DNA from: Glandiceps talaboti
Taxonomy: Eukaryota; Hemichordata; Enteropneusta; Spengelidae
DNA: 64,000 bases
Assembly (NCBI RefSeq): GCF_964340395.1
Contig: NC_135554.1
Span: 9,366,475-9,430,474 of the forward strand
Direction: 5' to 3'
Part shown: piece by piece, positions 25,729-41,000 of the stretch
How the letters are laid out: each line of letters starts with the position of its first letter
Numbering within the stretch: the stretch's first letter is position 1
Program-made: the position numbers and the translations under genes
The notes under the pieces: generated by a model
Seen by the model: the letters and a program-made list of their open reading frames with translations, nothing else
What the model was told of the DNA's origin: nothing
The model's database searches: none

Positions 25729-28700
25729 GTCGAAACAACCAACAAATACAAATTGGCTAAACAGGTTATAAGTATATTACACTCTTTGTCATAATAGCTT
25801 AGCATTTGGGTGTTTGAGACACACACAATCCTTGTTTGAGACACACAATCCTGGTCATAAGAGCTTAGCATTTGCCGTTTTGTGCAACAATTTACCCTAA
25901 AACAGGACACATCAAAAGATGCGTCAGGTAGAGGCGACAAAACAAACGGTCCAGGCGAAACCATACCAACTTACGTCTGTATCAACTGTGGTTGGCTCAA
26001 CCCTTAATGTCTTCTATTTTAGAGTAAATTGTTGCAGAAAACACCCAAAAGCTAAGCTCTTATGACCAGAATTGGGGCGTTCGAAACATACTGAATCCTG
26101 TTCATAGGAGCTTAGCATTTGCGGATTTTCTGCAACAATTTCCTCTGAAACAGACCGCATCAAGGGGGCGTCAACATAGATTGATAGTACAAGCAGTCTT
26201 CAGTCTGGGTGAACGATTTTCGGTGACCAACATCCCGTGCAATCCTGACTCTCCGACGCCCCGGCGGTGGCAGTCCCTGAATCATGGATGGGTGGGTACC
26301 TATGCTTGTTAGCGAAATTTCATATGTACCCCTTTCCAGTAATATTTCAATGAAAAAGACCCCCCCCCCTTTTTTTAAGTGAATCTGGGAGAAAATCACC
26401 GCAAACCCCCCCCCCCCCCTTCTTTCCGAAATCCGGGAGGCTTTACCTTCAAGGACACATAATCCATACACTGCACAGGGTCCTGGACTACGGGACTTTT
26501 CTCCCCGGGCCTCGGGGTCATTTCTTCTGAGAGAGAGTAGAAAAGACTCGAGGCACCCTACCCATATTCTCGGAGGGTGATCTGAAAAAGTACCCCCTAC
26601 CATTCCAAGGACCTAGATGGCCGACGAGATGCGAAACATCCATTGGATTGCGACCAAGAACACAGGTCGTAAATTTTGATATTGCGGTTTATTCTTATAC
26701 TTATATTCAAATACACACCAAGTACTAAGCTCCAAACTGTTATGACTGCAGCTAGAATGAGAAATACTGCTGCTGTGTGTGTAAAGTTCAGCCTTTACAC
26801 CTCCTACCCAACAACCAAAAGTGACATTCATCTAAAGTCCTCCTAATATTTTGTTTATTTTATTACGTGAAACCCCTTCACGTATAATAATAAGAATATG
26901 AACAGCAACGTGATATTTTATGTATGCTTCTATTTTGTATCACCGTTGGACGAAATTTGCTTGAAACTGATCACATTTAAATATAAAGTGAGTATAATAG
27001 CACAGGCTTAAGCGAAGCATATACGAAACATGACTGCCACTCAGTAAAGAAATATATGAGCTGCAAAGTTAATACAGGTATGTATTGCCCTTTTTCTTTA
27101 TTATCTGTGCCCTAGACCTTAAGAAATGATCACACTTAGTACTACAAAGTGTCTGCATTATGAACAAAAGGTTCGATTTGATAGTTGGCCTTAAAGTCAT
27201 GGTCAAAGTCTTTAAACTAATATTACGGTCAGATATTTTTTAATAATTCTAATAAATACAGATTACACGGTAATTTGGCCTTTTCTTAAAAATAAAAACT
27301 TCTAATTTGTGACATGCATTTATGGTAATGGAGCCCAAGTGTTTGATGTAGTTTGCTGATGTAGTATTTTTATTGTACATGGTCATTTTCACAATTCATG
27401 ATTTTGATTAATTGGGCTATATCTAATTAACGGAAGCAATTAATTATGAAAATGAATGATGACAATTTAAAAGGACACCAGCAAACTATATCAAACACGT
27501 GTGCTGTGTTATCATCAATGCATGTACCAAATCATATGGATTATGAAAAGTGTATTCTTAGGATATACAATATCTAAAGAATGCACATACATTGACAATA
27601 ACAAACTTCATGTGTTCTACAAAGCTTGTTGATTTAGCTGTCTGAATAAATCCTTGTATAATTAATTGTTTTCGGTAATTAGGTAATACTATGTTTGCTA
27701 TGCAAGTTTAATATTTGATATAGTTTTAATTTTAGTATATTAATTTGTCTATTAATAGTATCATGTATTATAGATATCTCAGAATTTTGCAGTACAACAG
27801 AATATGGAGGAACAAAGGAATGGGTACATGTCCGCAAAATAAAGGGAAAACAAGGGTTGAAATAGACTGCAGGTATAGATCAGCCTAGGAATCTGCATAT
27901 CTCTTGACTTTGTGATTATTGTGTCTCCTTCCAATAAGGAAAATTTCAGTCACAGACAGAGTTACTTCACTTATATTCAAACGGCAAACCATTTTCAGAG
28001 AATGTAGATAACTGTGTTGATTTGTACAAGTTCATTTGCGAACTGCCCGAGACGAAACTCGTCAGACTAATGCACCTGTTCTGCATCACTGTCTGCCTTT
28101 GTGGGTTAAAGAAGGATGTGATAGGGTTGCCCTAAGGATATGATTTTGAGTAAACATAGGACAATCCTTATGCTTTGGAAATGTTCGTTTTACCCGTACA
28201 TAATATGAAGAATAGAATAGAATAGAATAGAATAGAATAGAATAGAATAGAATAGAATCCTATATACGATACTATATATAATATGCCATTAATATAATGT
28301 GTGTGTGCGTGCGTGCGTGCGTGTGTGTGTGTGTGTGTGTGTGTGCGTGTGTGTGAGCGTGTGTTATCTTTTCATTTGTTACATTATCGGGTTGGTACAT
28401 TTTTCTTAGTTATTACTTTATCAGTCGCAACAAGCATGACTTGAGAAGGTTGTAGCTTACCTGCTAGCATCACATCTGTCGACTACATAATTTTCGTCTA
28501 AAGCTTTCAAAATATTAGAACATTCATCTTTAGACCGTCTCCCTGTCGAAAGTGCTCTAGCCAGTCCACACAGTTCGTCATTAGTGAGCTTAATGGCATA
28601 ATAATTGACGACATGTAATATTCCAATCGCAGATATAATTCTTTCCATACAGGACGGCCAACAAATTTCTTCGAATGAATCTGTGTTTTCAAGGCTTTGC

Positions 28701-31700
28701 AATTTGGGCAGCAAAAAGTCGGAAACCAGCTAAATAGAAAAACAAATACAAATGTAAGATAACCCTGCATCATCCTACACATACTCTTCAAAAGCTACTG
28801 AATCGTTCGCATATACAGGTATAATCGGTACGTATTGCAAGTATTAAATGTTAAAACATATACTCATGATATTAGCAGCGACTTTACCATAATGTGTTAT
28901 GAAACGTAAGTTATGCAGACTTTAACATGAGAAAAATGATGAGCTTATGCTTAGCTAGGACGTTCAATTATACTACAAACCTAACAGTGACCACAGAAAT
29001 ATTGATAAACATTGATATCAAAAATACAGTGGTACAAATATGTCATCGCTTCATGGGTTTCTACATTTTGAAAAGGCTCATGGCGCCAACGGTGCCTCTA
29101 TCTAAGCAAATAGCGCCAATGGCGTTGTAGCACAAATGCACGTATACTCAATGTTTCATTTTTTCCAAATTGACGTGTTAAACATGTTTCTATACACCAT
29201 AATTGTACTGTTCGTATGAGCATTATCTCCATTACTGTGTCAATTATGTCATATTTTATAAAAGTGTATCCACTTGCTGAGCCATCCATGTTGTCAGGTG
29301 TGCAATATACATCACTATTTCACTGTTACTATGAACACGGTCTAGTTGCTAGGCATATGCACCTTCACTTGTTGGGTGTTTAACCACTTGCCTAATCATC
29401 AATATTTGTATCTTATACACCATCATTTGGCTGTTATGGGTGTGGTCTTGTTGCTAGGTATATATACATCAATTTTTGGAATGTCTTCTGACTTGTCTAT
29501 TAATGCTTGTTGTTATCTTTGAAATACACATCATAATTTGACTGTTAATGTGGGCGTGGTCTTGTTGCCAGACATATATTCTTACGTTTTTAAATCATTA
29601 TTCACGTGCATAATCATCCCACGGCCTGTTGTTATCTTTGTAATATACATCGTTATTTCACTGTTTCTAAGGGCGTGGTCATGGTAGCTGGCCACTTATG
29701 TCAAACCATTTTGACCTCACTTCCAACCCCATTCACATGTAGTTTTCAAGTTATACGTTTTTGACCAAGACTGTGATATTAAGACATAATTTGCATATTA
29801 CTAATGGGATCATCATGTTGTGAATACACCTTCATCTACGTATCTCCAGTGCATACCCCATTAAATGTCAGCCTAATCAGTAGTCTATATTTAGACACGA
29901 ATTGTATACTATTTCGTCATATTCCTAAACACATTCTGAAATATTTATTTATTTATTACTAATTGTGTATACATAACCTATAACATGCGATATAATAGTC
30001 AGCATGTACAGTGTATGCACATTCTATACAAAACGCGTGCCACTCACTGAATATTCGAACCCAAATATAATCCGATTTTATCGAGCCAACTGCACACTAT
30101 ATTTGAATTCTATGTCATCAAAAAATATATTATTACACAAAAGTCACGACGACTGTTGACAGTCTTCCCAAACAGCTCAGGTGTTTTGGAATTATATATT
30201 TTTGATCAAAAAATTTTTAGACCTTACTTTCATATGAATAAAGGGATCATCATGGCATGCACAATCCTTAGTCTACACACCCTAAAGATGTTCCGACCTA
30301 ATTTCAGACCAATCTGCCCTTAGTTTTGGAGTTTATTTTTTTTTTACCAAAATGTTATTTGTTCACCTAAATCACATTCCTGTGATGCAATCATTTTGCT
30401 TTGAATAATTTCCCAACTAGACACCAAAAGTACTGTTTTAATGTTGTTTCTATATGATTCGCCAGCTCAAAAAAGGAATAGGATGTGACGTCAAGGGAAT
30501 TGACAATATCTCAAAGCGCCATGCATTCAAGGGTAAAATGACGAGAGAAACATGAACTTGTGATATCGAGGTTCAAACTGGTTTTTAGGCTATACCCATA
30601 GATAAATGAATTCAAAAAATGGTATAAACCTCTTGTCACACATTTATTTATCATTATCTATTGCAACATGTTACTGAATAGGACTTTCCTTTAATCATTC
30701 AAAACACATTTAACACTTAATCAAGGGGTAGATGCATAAACAATATTATTTTGACCATTTTTGCGACCATATGCTCTTTTGCCATAATAAATATTTATCT
30801 TCCTACCTGCAACAATTAAACAGAATTGGAGTTTGCAAGGCCCCCAAAAGTACACAAATGCATGTGTAACCAAACGTCTAAAAAGCCATTCTTTATGATA
30901 AATTCATGATGTTTGCATACAACTAAGACGATTGACAGAGGATTATGCGAAAGATACGGCGGGTGTCAAATTCGAGTGTGATCAGATCACGTACTACGGA
31001 TCACTAGGACTGACCATGGAGTAAATGGGGAAATATCCCCTTAACATTAACATGAATGTTATCCGACGCGAAAGAAATAATATTGGGTTATCTAAGGCCT
31101 AACTTCTAACATGAAAATATAGCTTGGTGTCAAGCAAAGATATTATTTTACAAATAAGGATATTGTTTAAGGGGAACACCAATCCAGATTCTCGACAGTC
31201 ATTTCATGATTTCAAATCACATGGATTTTTCTCGGTTGCAGCGACACACCAAGTTTAATCTATTTCACCTTTATGTGACCTTTCTGATCAGTGGGGCACA
31301 ATTCCATAAGGAGTCTTATCATAGAATGACATAGATATTTATGTCTGCTAAGACCCATAATGCGAGGTGAAAACGCATTTTTTGTTTGCTGTTTGGGAGA
31401 GACAATTATGTGATATGAAATCGGGAAATGACCCCAGAGCCCAGAGTCTATACAAAATACCCACATTTATTCTTGGTGATCCACTTTGAAGGAAACACGT
31501 ACCGTTCGATAATTCACGTCAATATGCTTGCATTTAATACATTCTCTATTGGTGCTGAACACTTTCCGATGGCGGACAAAGTTAAGTCTTGCAACAACAT
31601 CGTACAAAGCGTTTACTGCTGCGCCTCCTAACATGCTCATGCCACCGGAAACAACAAATCCTGACCACTTAGGAAGCATTGCCTTCATCGCTGTTTCAGT

Positions 31701-34700
31701 GTTCTCCCTTCTCCATTTTTTTACGTTGAAGAATCCAGGCCATTTTTTCGGAATATCAAAGAGTATGGTGCCGTCATAACAATGATATTCAGCTGTAAAA
31801 TAAATATATATGATGTATCACTGTTTTCTTCCAAGCTCGTAAAACCAAGACTTCATATAAAGCATCCCACCGACTTAGCTTAACTTTGGATAACACACTG
31901 TCACTTGCTTGTTCTTATGTCATTCACATTTATGTGATTATTTTGTGTTCATTCACATGACCACCACTCACTATTGTTATCATGTCCAAAGACTCCTAGG
32001 TTTGGTTTCATTTATCAACGTGATTGCTGTTATGTTTCTATGAGTGTGGTTTTAGTTACTTAATGTCCGATTTTAGCTCCCGTATGGGAGCTGGTGTTGC
32101 GGCGATGTCTGTCTGTCTGTCTGGCTGGATGTGTGTGTATGTGTTTGTCTGTGCAGAAGTTCTGTTCCACTGATATAAAGTACTGAAGCAAATGTTCTGC
32201 AATTTACTATCTTTACTATCAATTTACAATCAGGCTATCAATCTTAGCACTGATTAGTTTTTGGTGGGAGTGGCTTGTATGATTAATGTTAATTTGCTTA
32301 ATTAATGATTTTATAAATGGAGCTATACAATGTACATGCAGAATGGCTGTACCAAATTTGATCAAACTTGCTAAATCTATGAATCATACAAAGATATAAA
32401 ACACTAAAAGTCATTAACTTGTGTCAAGTTAATTAAGGTGTAATTTGCATAATTAATGAAAGTGTGTAACTCAGGTTATGTATCCAGAAAAGCTTTACCA
32501 ATTTCTTTGAAACTTGTCATAAATATTGATCATACAGAGATGATAGTTCTTAATGAATTTTAGTGCTGTCAATTAATTGGTTATTTACATAATTAACGAA
32601 CTTTGGTAATTAGGGGGTGATACCAAGAAATGCTGCACCTTCTTTGATGAAACTTGTTAAAGATATTGATCATACAACGATATGATAGTTCTTAATGAAA
32701 TTTAGTGCTGCTATTAAATTGCTAAATTGCATTATTAAGAAACTGTGGTGGTATGTAACATATACACTTACAATCAGGTTTATCATTGTAAAAGTTTTGG
32801 TTGTTGTTTTATTTGATAGATAACAACACTTTTCCTGCTAAGCATAGCATGATTGTTACTGATGAATATAGAGAAGCCTGAATTGTTCCGTAAACAAAAC
32901 TCTTCAGTATTAATGGCATTGTCTTCCATAATAACAGTGCTCCTGTCTAGCGCTAAACAACAAATTCAACTGGTCAAATGATTGACGTTAATATTTAAAT
33001 GTATACTTATGTACACCTTTGTGGCGAACACTCCCTGTTTTAGCTTAATCACCCCTACTTTCAAAATAAATTCGTATTCCTAGAGGAATGACTCATTTAT
33101 GCTAACCATATGCATGATCTTATTCTAATGAATATAGTTTGCCCCCACAAAGTGGGTAAACTTATATATTGAAAATGATGAATGGAAAAATAGTGTCAAT
33201 GGTATAGTAGCACAACTGTAAGGTTATGTGTCAATATTCGAACAAAATGAAGAAGTTACAAGAAGGCCCCTACCTAATTGCCCTCTGGAACTTATTATCT
33301 GACATTTGCATTCTGAAGATATTGCCTAATTATCAAAAATGTTCATTTGATCGAGTTACTCAAAACAATATCAAACATATGTGATTCGATATGCTTAATG
33401 TATGTACCAAGTTATATGAAATTTGAAGATTGCATTCTTAAGATATAGCCTAATTACCGAAAATCATTAATTATGCAAAGTACTCATTAAAAGTACAAGC
33501 AATATCCCAAACCTCTTAGAACATGTCTTGATTGTTATGGTTGATATAAGTTTTCTTTCCTACGATATGGCTTGAAAACCGAAAATCATTACTTTCGCAA
33601 ACTACACGTTAAAACTAGAACTATGCAGTCTTTGTAGGATATGTGTGTGGTTTGTTATGGTTGATGTGTGTGTCAAACTATATTGAATTTGAAGTGTGCA
33701 TTCTTATGATATAGCTTAATTACTGAAAATCAATAGTTATGCAATTTACTCCTTTAAAGTAAAAGCTGTGTAGACAAACTTCATAGGACATGTGCGCATT
33801 TGATATAGATACGAAATTATGTGAAATTTGAAGTTTGCATTCTTAAGATATTGCTTGATTACCAAAAAACATTAATTATTCCTTAAAAATATAAACTACA
33901 TCAGCATACTTTAATCGACATATGCGCATTGTTATGGTTAACGCATGCACTAAATTATATTGAATTTGAAGTGTGCATTCTTAAGATATAGCCTAATTAC
34001 TACAATCCATCAATTATGTAAATGCTAATCAATGCTCATTGTCTTTTTACCACAATCTAACAATTTCTTGTCATTACCATATGGGAGATGTGTAGCAAAT
34101 TTCATTTGAACCAATGCATTATTTTTTTTAGATATCGTGTCGTCGCCCCCCCCCCCCCCCTCGCACATACACGGACGTTACAGACAGATGTGAGATGCTT
34201 TAGCGGTATTTACGTATAAAAAATGTTAATTACACATACGTTGTGGTAATGCCATCTGTACCCATCGTTCAATATAGGTGTACATCTGTGGTCGTTTACT
34301 GTAAATAAGTTCTGCTTTGCCATCTATGATATATTTGTACCCAAATCCTTCATTTAAGGCATTCTTAGGAACATTAAATTTTCCTTCACAATACATGTGA
34401 CCACCTTCTCTCTTCCTGAAAATGAAATAATAAATGTATTTGGTATTACCCATCACAAACGACAACAGTGAGGAATTCACATTTGATTGTATATGTTTAT
34501 ATTTATTATAGTAACTTGAATGTATGATTATCTTGCTAATAATAGTAGTTCGTAATGATGGTTCTAGCAAAATACTACGTCCATCTGATAGCTTGTGATA
34601 CCAATGGGAGCATTGTCAGTTTCAATGAGGTTATATTGGAAATCAATTCGGAACTTTTACAGTTCACTGATTTTCCACGTTAACATACATAGAAAATCTC

Positions 34701-35043
34701 CTAATACAAGTGAATATCGATGAATCGATATCTGGAAACTCTAGGATGGCCCGAAGTTACAACTTTCAAAATCCATGCTTTTAAGATGATATAGTCAAAC
34801 TATGTCAATGTGTTTGTGTACTATAATCATCATACAGTTATTCAGCATATGATACAATCAAGTATAGAAAGAAACTCAAATACAAAAAAAATTCTATACA
34901 TATACACCAGAATTAAGTCAACTAGTCAATATAGTTCAAGAAAAATAAAGAAAACTGAAGGTAAGCATTCAATAATTGCAATGTATTCAATACCTTGCTT
35001 GGTTGTATGTCTGTGTCTAGCTGTGTGTCTGTCCATATATATG

Positions 35044-35090
<47 letters not shown>

Positions 35091-38000
35091 ATGTATGTAT
35101 GTATGTATGTATGTATGTGTGTGTGAGTGAGTGAGTGATTGAGTGGGTGAATGAGTGGATGGATGAATGAATGAATGAATGAATGAATGAATGAATGAAT
35201 GAATGAATGAATGAATGAATGAATGAATGAATGAAATGTGAAGCGTGAAATCTTTAAAATATTACGCATTTACCGCAAGCATTACCGATCTATACAAAAT
35301 TAAATGTGTTTTAAAAATGTAATCAAGTGTTGGTGTGGACGAAAGGAAGCTATGTATGTAGTCTTTCTATAGATATTATGCCCACAGAGAGACAGAGACA
35401 GGTATCCACACACGCATACATACACACACACGCTTCTCATTATGAAATCATCTGAAACAAACTATATCACAGCTGCCAAATTGATGATTTTTCCTCTCAT
35501 AGTATTCATTGTTTAGTAGTTCAGAGTATAAAAAAAGTTGTTTATTATTCTTTGATACATCTTTATAATTAGGATGATTCTTTTTTATTCTTTACTGCAT
35601 CTTGCATCATAAACCAATAAACTCAATGACTGGCACTGTTGCAGCGTCATCTTTAAATTTCAAAATAACTTGTTTATTACCTTTAAAGTTACCATATGAA
35701 TAAAAATTGACTTTATCTGGGGATTTTAATTGATAAAACAACTCGCACCACGTTTTTTGTTCCTTTGAAATACGATTTGAATGTCCTTTCTTGAAAACAT
35801 TGAAAACGTGTACAATATTGGTCATTGTACATGCAATGATTTATTGTACATGCAATGACAAACCTTTCACATATTATTTAGTTTGTTTGCAATTATTGAG
35901 TGTCAAACATGGTTTTGGTGTAAGCTCTTTTAAATTGTCATTTCAAGAAGAACAAATAGTATAAAGGTATTTTATATATTATAAATGCAAATAAATACCA
36001 ATTTGCCATCTATATGGCCACTTTAAAAAAGAATGGCGAATCGAATAGGTAGGCTCAAACATTCGTGAATTTGCTTGTGAAATAAGCTCTTCTCTGACTG
36101 ATGTATTAAATGCTTCGTTTCAACAAGCACTTGTTCCACCTCAGTGGAGAAAGCAATTGTCGTGCCCATACTAATGTCAAACCATCCAATATGGAATCAG
36201 TTAAGACCAGTATCACTAACGGATCACTTCGCTAAGGTTGCCAAATCATTCATATCACACACTATCTTGTTCGACTCCTTAATAACATGTTTGAGCATTC
36301 TGATAAAGCCAAGAGCCTGACTGGAATTGTGGTAACAGACTTTAGCAAAGCTTTTGATCGGGTCGACCATAATATTGCAATTCCTAAACTGCTAAAGATG
36401 GGTGCTAGATAGACCATCAATCATCCCGTGGATCTCCGACTTTCTCTATCAAAGAAGTCAGTGTGTGAAATATAAGGACACATTTTCTAATTAGAATAAA
36501 TTAAAAGCTGGGTCCACCAAGGACCCCTCACTGGACCAGCCACTTTCCTCTGTATGATCAATGATGCATCTGAGACCACAGAGAGGGGCAAGCTAGCCCT
36601 GAAATATGTGACCTGACATTGGTCGAAAATACATCAGTCAACGGTCGCAACAATATGCAAGTAGAACTGTAACGATTTGACATGTGGTCACAGAATAATA
36701 ATATAACTCTTAACCCATCTAAATGTCTTTCAAAGGATATCACCTTCGCCAAGAACGCCCCGCTTCCAACCCCACTGCAATTTGCTCAAAAGGTATAGCA
36801 TTGCTAGCTGTCTATCTTTCATATAATTAAACGTAAGTAATTCACAACAATTTATCAAATATTTTCATATTGTTGACATTTGTGTAACCTGCCTCATTTG
36901 ACCTAGACCTCCAATCATGAAGGTCACATAATTCAACATAGATATATCCACATATCTATCATGCAAATAGCAATACTAATTCCGAAGATATTGAGATTTA
37001 TAATGGAAACTTCATTGGTAAATTTGGAAGGTAGATACCACAGTAACTGTTTTGAAAGCTTAATTCTCGTTTTCTTGGAGAGTCTAAAGTCATTTTCAGA
37101 AAGTTTACATTTGGAGCTTTCAAAAAATGTCTAATTAAATGTCTTCCTTCTTTGTCTTCGATTTACACATTGTTGGGGTTATTATCTTGGTTGACTTTAA
37201 CAATGAGGATATGATGCAGGACAAGACTTAGTGACAGGATTTGATTGTACTTACCCCTTTCGTTCCATGAATATCGCCATACCTGGTTTACTTCCTTTGA
37301 AGTGTATATTGGCGGTGATTGGAACATGGTTTCCGTATTCATCTGCTAAAGATATATCTTTGTGTATTAAAGCTCGTAGATACACAGTAGTGGTCGAAAA
37401 CGCTGTGACCTGAGGGTTTGGTGTAGTCCTAATAGGAAATGAAACCAACGTTATCATCTTAGCATAGTAAATTCATACATTTTGACTCATCAATTACTTT
37501 GTTTTTATCAGGGTTATAAAAACAAGTTTACGGGAAAATTAACTAATACCAATTACTTTAAACCTAAAACATCAGTATGATTTCGAGAGAAGTTCCAAAT
37601 AGAATAAATTGCTTGTAACTTTATCGAAGAGACGATATCCTATCTGTAGATATATATAAAAGGCAATCATTTCGAATCACACTCTGCCTACATCGTCTAT
37701 TCTTCCACAACACTTACATATATTATGTGCTTAAGCTGATAAGATGTGTTTAAACAGAATGCCTTCCATAACAGCAAAGTCTTAGATTTCCGTTCCTACA
37801 CACAATAAATTGTTGGAATGGAAAAATCTTAGCTATAGGTGATATACCCCTTAATTGGAAAATTGCTATGCCAAATACTTAAGATGTTGCTTAATTCTGA
37901 AAATCATTAATTATGCAAATGAAATTTCAAGCTTTACAAGCCACACGTAATTTGCTATCATCAAACGTGCACCAAATGTTCTCTGTCTCCGATGAGGAAG

Positions 38001-41000
38001 TATCGGTTACAACTGACAGCATAATAATGTAGTAAAAATGTACCGATAACAGAGTAAAACAACCAATAATGCATCAAATAACTGATAACATAGTAACATT
38101 TTCTAACCAATAATATAGTAAAAATGTATCCATAATGTAGTATTTTTTCTAACTAACAATGTAATAAAAATTTACCTGAAATGTATAAATACCAACTACA
38201 TACCGATTTTCTGATAATAAGTTCAATTAGTGAGTATCAGTTAGTTGAAAAGTTTACATTAAATGGGAGAAAATAGCGGAAAACACCTGCTCATCTGTAT
38301 GTGATTTTCAAAATTCCAATTTTTATTTGACATAATTGAGAGCAAATAGTGTAGAAGAATATTGTAAATGCAAAGGTTACTTTTCTTTCTGTAATAGAGC
38401 AAGTTTATTTTATTTAACATAAACAAGTAGTCAGCAGTCAAAGACATTGCCCTGACAACATGTATTGTGTTGTGAATTGCTATTTGCATATGGTCCTATG
38501 ACCTTATCAGAAAGGTTACCCAATATAATATTAGTTTCGGCAATTTGAATGGGGACCCTATTAACAAACCAGGTAAAGAGCAAATTAATGTTTTACATTG
38601 AAGATGAAGATGAAGGTCAAGGTCAAGGTCAGAATTCTGCAAAAACAGTCTTTCACTACAAAAATAAGCAGGTACACATTTAAATGATCGCCACTGGTTT
38701 AATTATAACATTGACCTTATTTTCCACCTGCTGTATGACCTCCTCACTGTTGACAAGGCGTCCACTAACGCACATCGACCTAAGACCTCACTGCTGTCCA
38801 TCTTCGATAGACTTAATCAGTTCATCACAGGTGAACCAGCATGAATGTAGTACTGTTTAATATTTATGCAATCAGATTCCGGAGTTCTAAACTTGAGCAA
38901 TTCCTATTAACTGCCTTTTTGAAAAATCAAATCCCGTGTTAATCACACTTTGTTGTTTGTTTTTTGCTTTGTTGTCGTCACAATTTCAGTCTTTGTTAGC
39001 ATGCCCGAAATAAAATGTGTATGTGTTTAGTTAAGTCATTTTTAAGTACACCACCCAAAATCACACATTAATTCTTGGTAGAAAAAAAATACATTTTCCC
39101 GGCCAGCTGCTGTCCATTCATCAATAATACAATAGAAGCAATAAAGATAGCATTTTAAGTAAGCCACCCCAAAATGCGCCTTTCTCGGTCACATTAGCAG
39201 CTTTATTAGCACACCCTATAAGCTTTATAAGCACGCTTTTGGTAATAATACAATATAAGTTACAAAACCAAATCATGCCCTATTTGGTCGAATTCAGCAT
39301 TTTTTGAACATCTTCTGTCTATTCATCATTTATACAATAAAAGTGATAAAACCATATTTTGAATGTACTCCCCAAAATCTGAATTTTTTGGATCTCTATT
39401 CGTAGGCAATGAGAGTCCTACCGGGGGTGTTTACCTGGGGGGCATTTGTCCTACAGGGTCATTTGTCTAGGTGGGGGGGGGGGGGGCATTTGTCCTAGAA
39501 CCTTTCCTCCCGACAAACTAGACCAAAAGCGATCACATCGGATGCTCTTCATGCACGAAGAGAGACATTTTCAGTCTTCTGGGTCATTTGAACTTTGCAG
39601 CATGGGTGGTACCCCCATGGCACACATTCATATCATACCTCATCGAGCTATCTACACCAGTCAAGTGTCTCCATCAAGCTCCCAAATGACTGCAAGGAAG
39701 ACATTTTTATATGGCTATTTTACATCACAATGGAATGGCGTCTCACTATTTCTGGATGATGCACCAATCCCGTCACCGAGCATGGACTCTACACCGATGC
39801 TAGCAGTCTTGGCTATGGTGGATACGACCAAGGACACTGGTTCCAAGGGCAATGGTTACATGACCTCAGACTTGACTTTAATTCTTCTCTTTTGATTGCT
39901 TTCAAGAATTACACTTGCAAAGGTCATCCAACAACACCGGCCTGCACACATGGTTACGCTTTTACCACTCTCTTTGACATTGCTGGTACTTTGCCTGTAT
40001 ACCCCGACATATCTGACGACATCCTTATCTACTTCATCTCTCATTGTGCTCACACATTTCGGCTCACATACAAAACCATCAAGCCGCAACTACTACATTC
40101 AGGCAGGGTTTCAAAACCCGTTGCTCTCTACATCCGGTGAACCACTTCAACACATCATCTGCAGCATCCGTTGTACACAAGGGAACAACACCCGCCCATG
40201 TCTACCAATAACATTCCCTCTGCTTCAAGACTTATGCCACCTCCTGCATAACACACTTTTACCCCATGGCTACGTTCTTCAGCCACCACATCCTTCTTTG
40301 ATACGGGTCATTTCATTTCATGAAAATCGACAATCTCCAGTCAGTGCCACCATTCATATCAATGCATCAAAGACAGACCCCTTACAGAGAGGCTTTGTCT
40401 TCCGACTGTACAGGACTTCCAACACACTGTGCAACCATCACTACACATTCACATTTATCGAGATGCGCACAGTTATGGCAGCAGCAGAGGAACCCCTCTT
40501 TGCACTGCCTGATAGTTCTCCTCTGACTTTGTCCAAGTTTTTCAGCCCTTTACGTGTCGTACAATGTCTGCAACTTGACACCAACGTGTATGCAGGCCAC
40601 TCTTTCCACAAAGTAGAGCTACGACAGCTGCAGCAGCCCACCTGCCAGACCACATCATCCCGATGCTCGGGCACTGGAACAGTGACTGTTACATGACTTA
40701 CATGCAAACACTTTTACATTATTAAGGATGGCTTTCCAAAAACTGTTGAGGACTGTTGCTGGTCACACTACGGCCTTTTCTGTCACTTCCATTGGTTTTC
40801 ATTAGATATTAGCCTTTGTTTTGCTTACATTGTCTATTCTACTTGTTGCATAGTTCTTCTATTTGTGGATTTGACTTTCTATTAGCTGACTTCACTATCA
40901 ACTGACTTTTGCGCATAACCTGCTTTGTATGAATACTATTTGAGCTTGACTATTTTCGTTTGGGCCTAAAGCTTTTCCAGCGTTGTTTGGCTAAATAAAA

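Noticed and set aside
26160-26603. 147-codon minus-strand frame as a host gene
   Set aside because: Composition is driven by poly-C tracts, there is no domain, and it does not fit the phase chain of the surrounding gene.
35607-35825. 72-codon minus-strand frame considered as an extra exon of the RNF213-like gene
   Set aside because: Exons 7 and 8 already join in phase, and I found no convincing acceptor and donor pair giving the needed phases.
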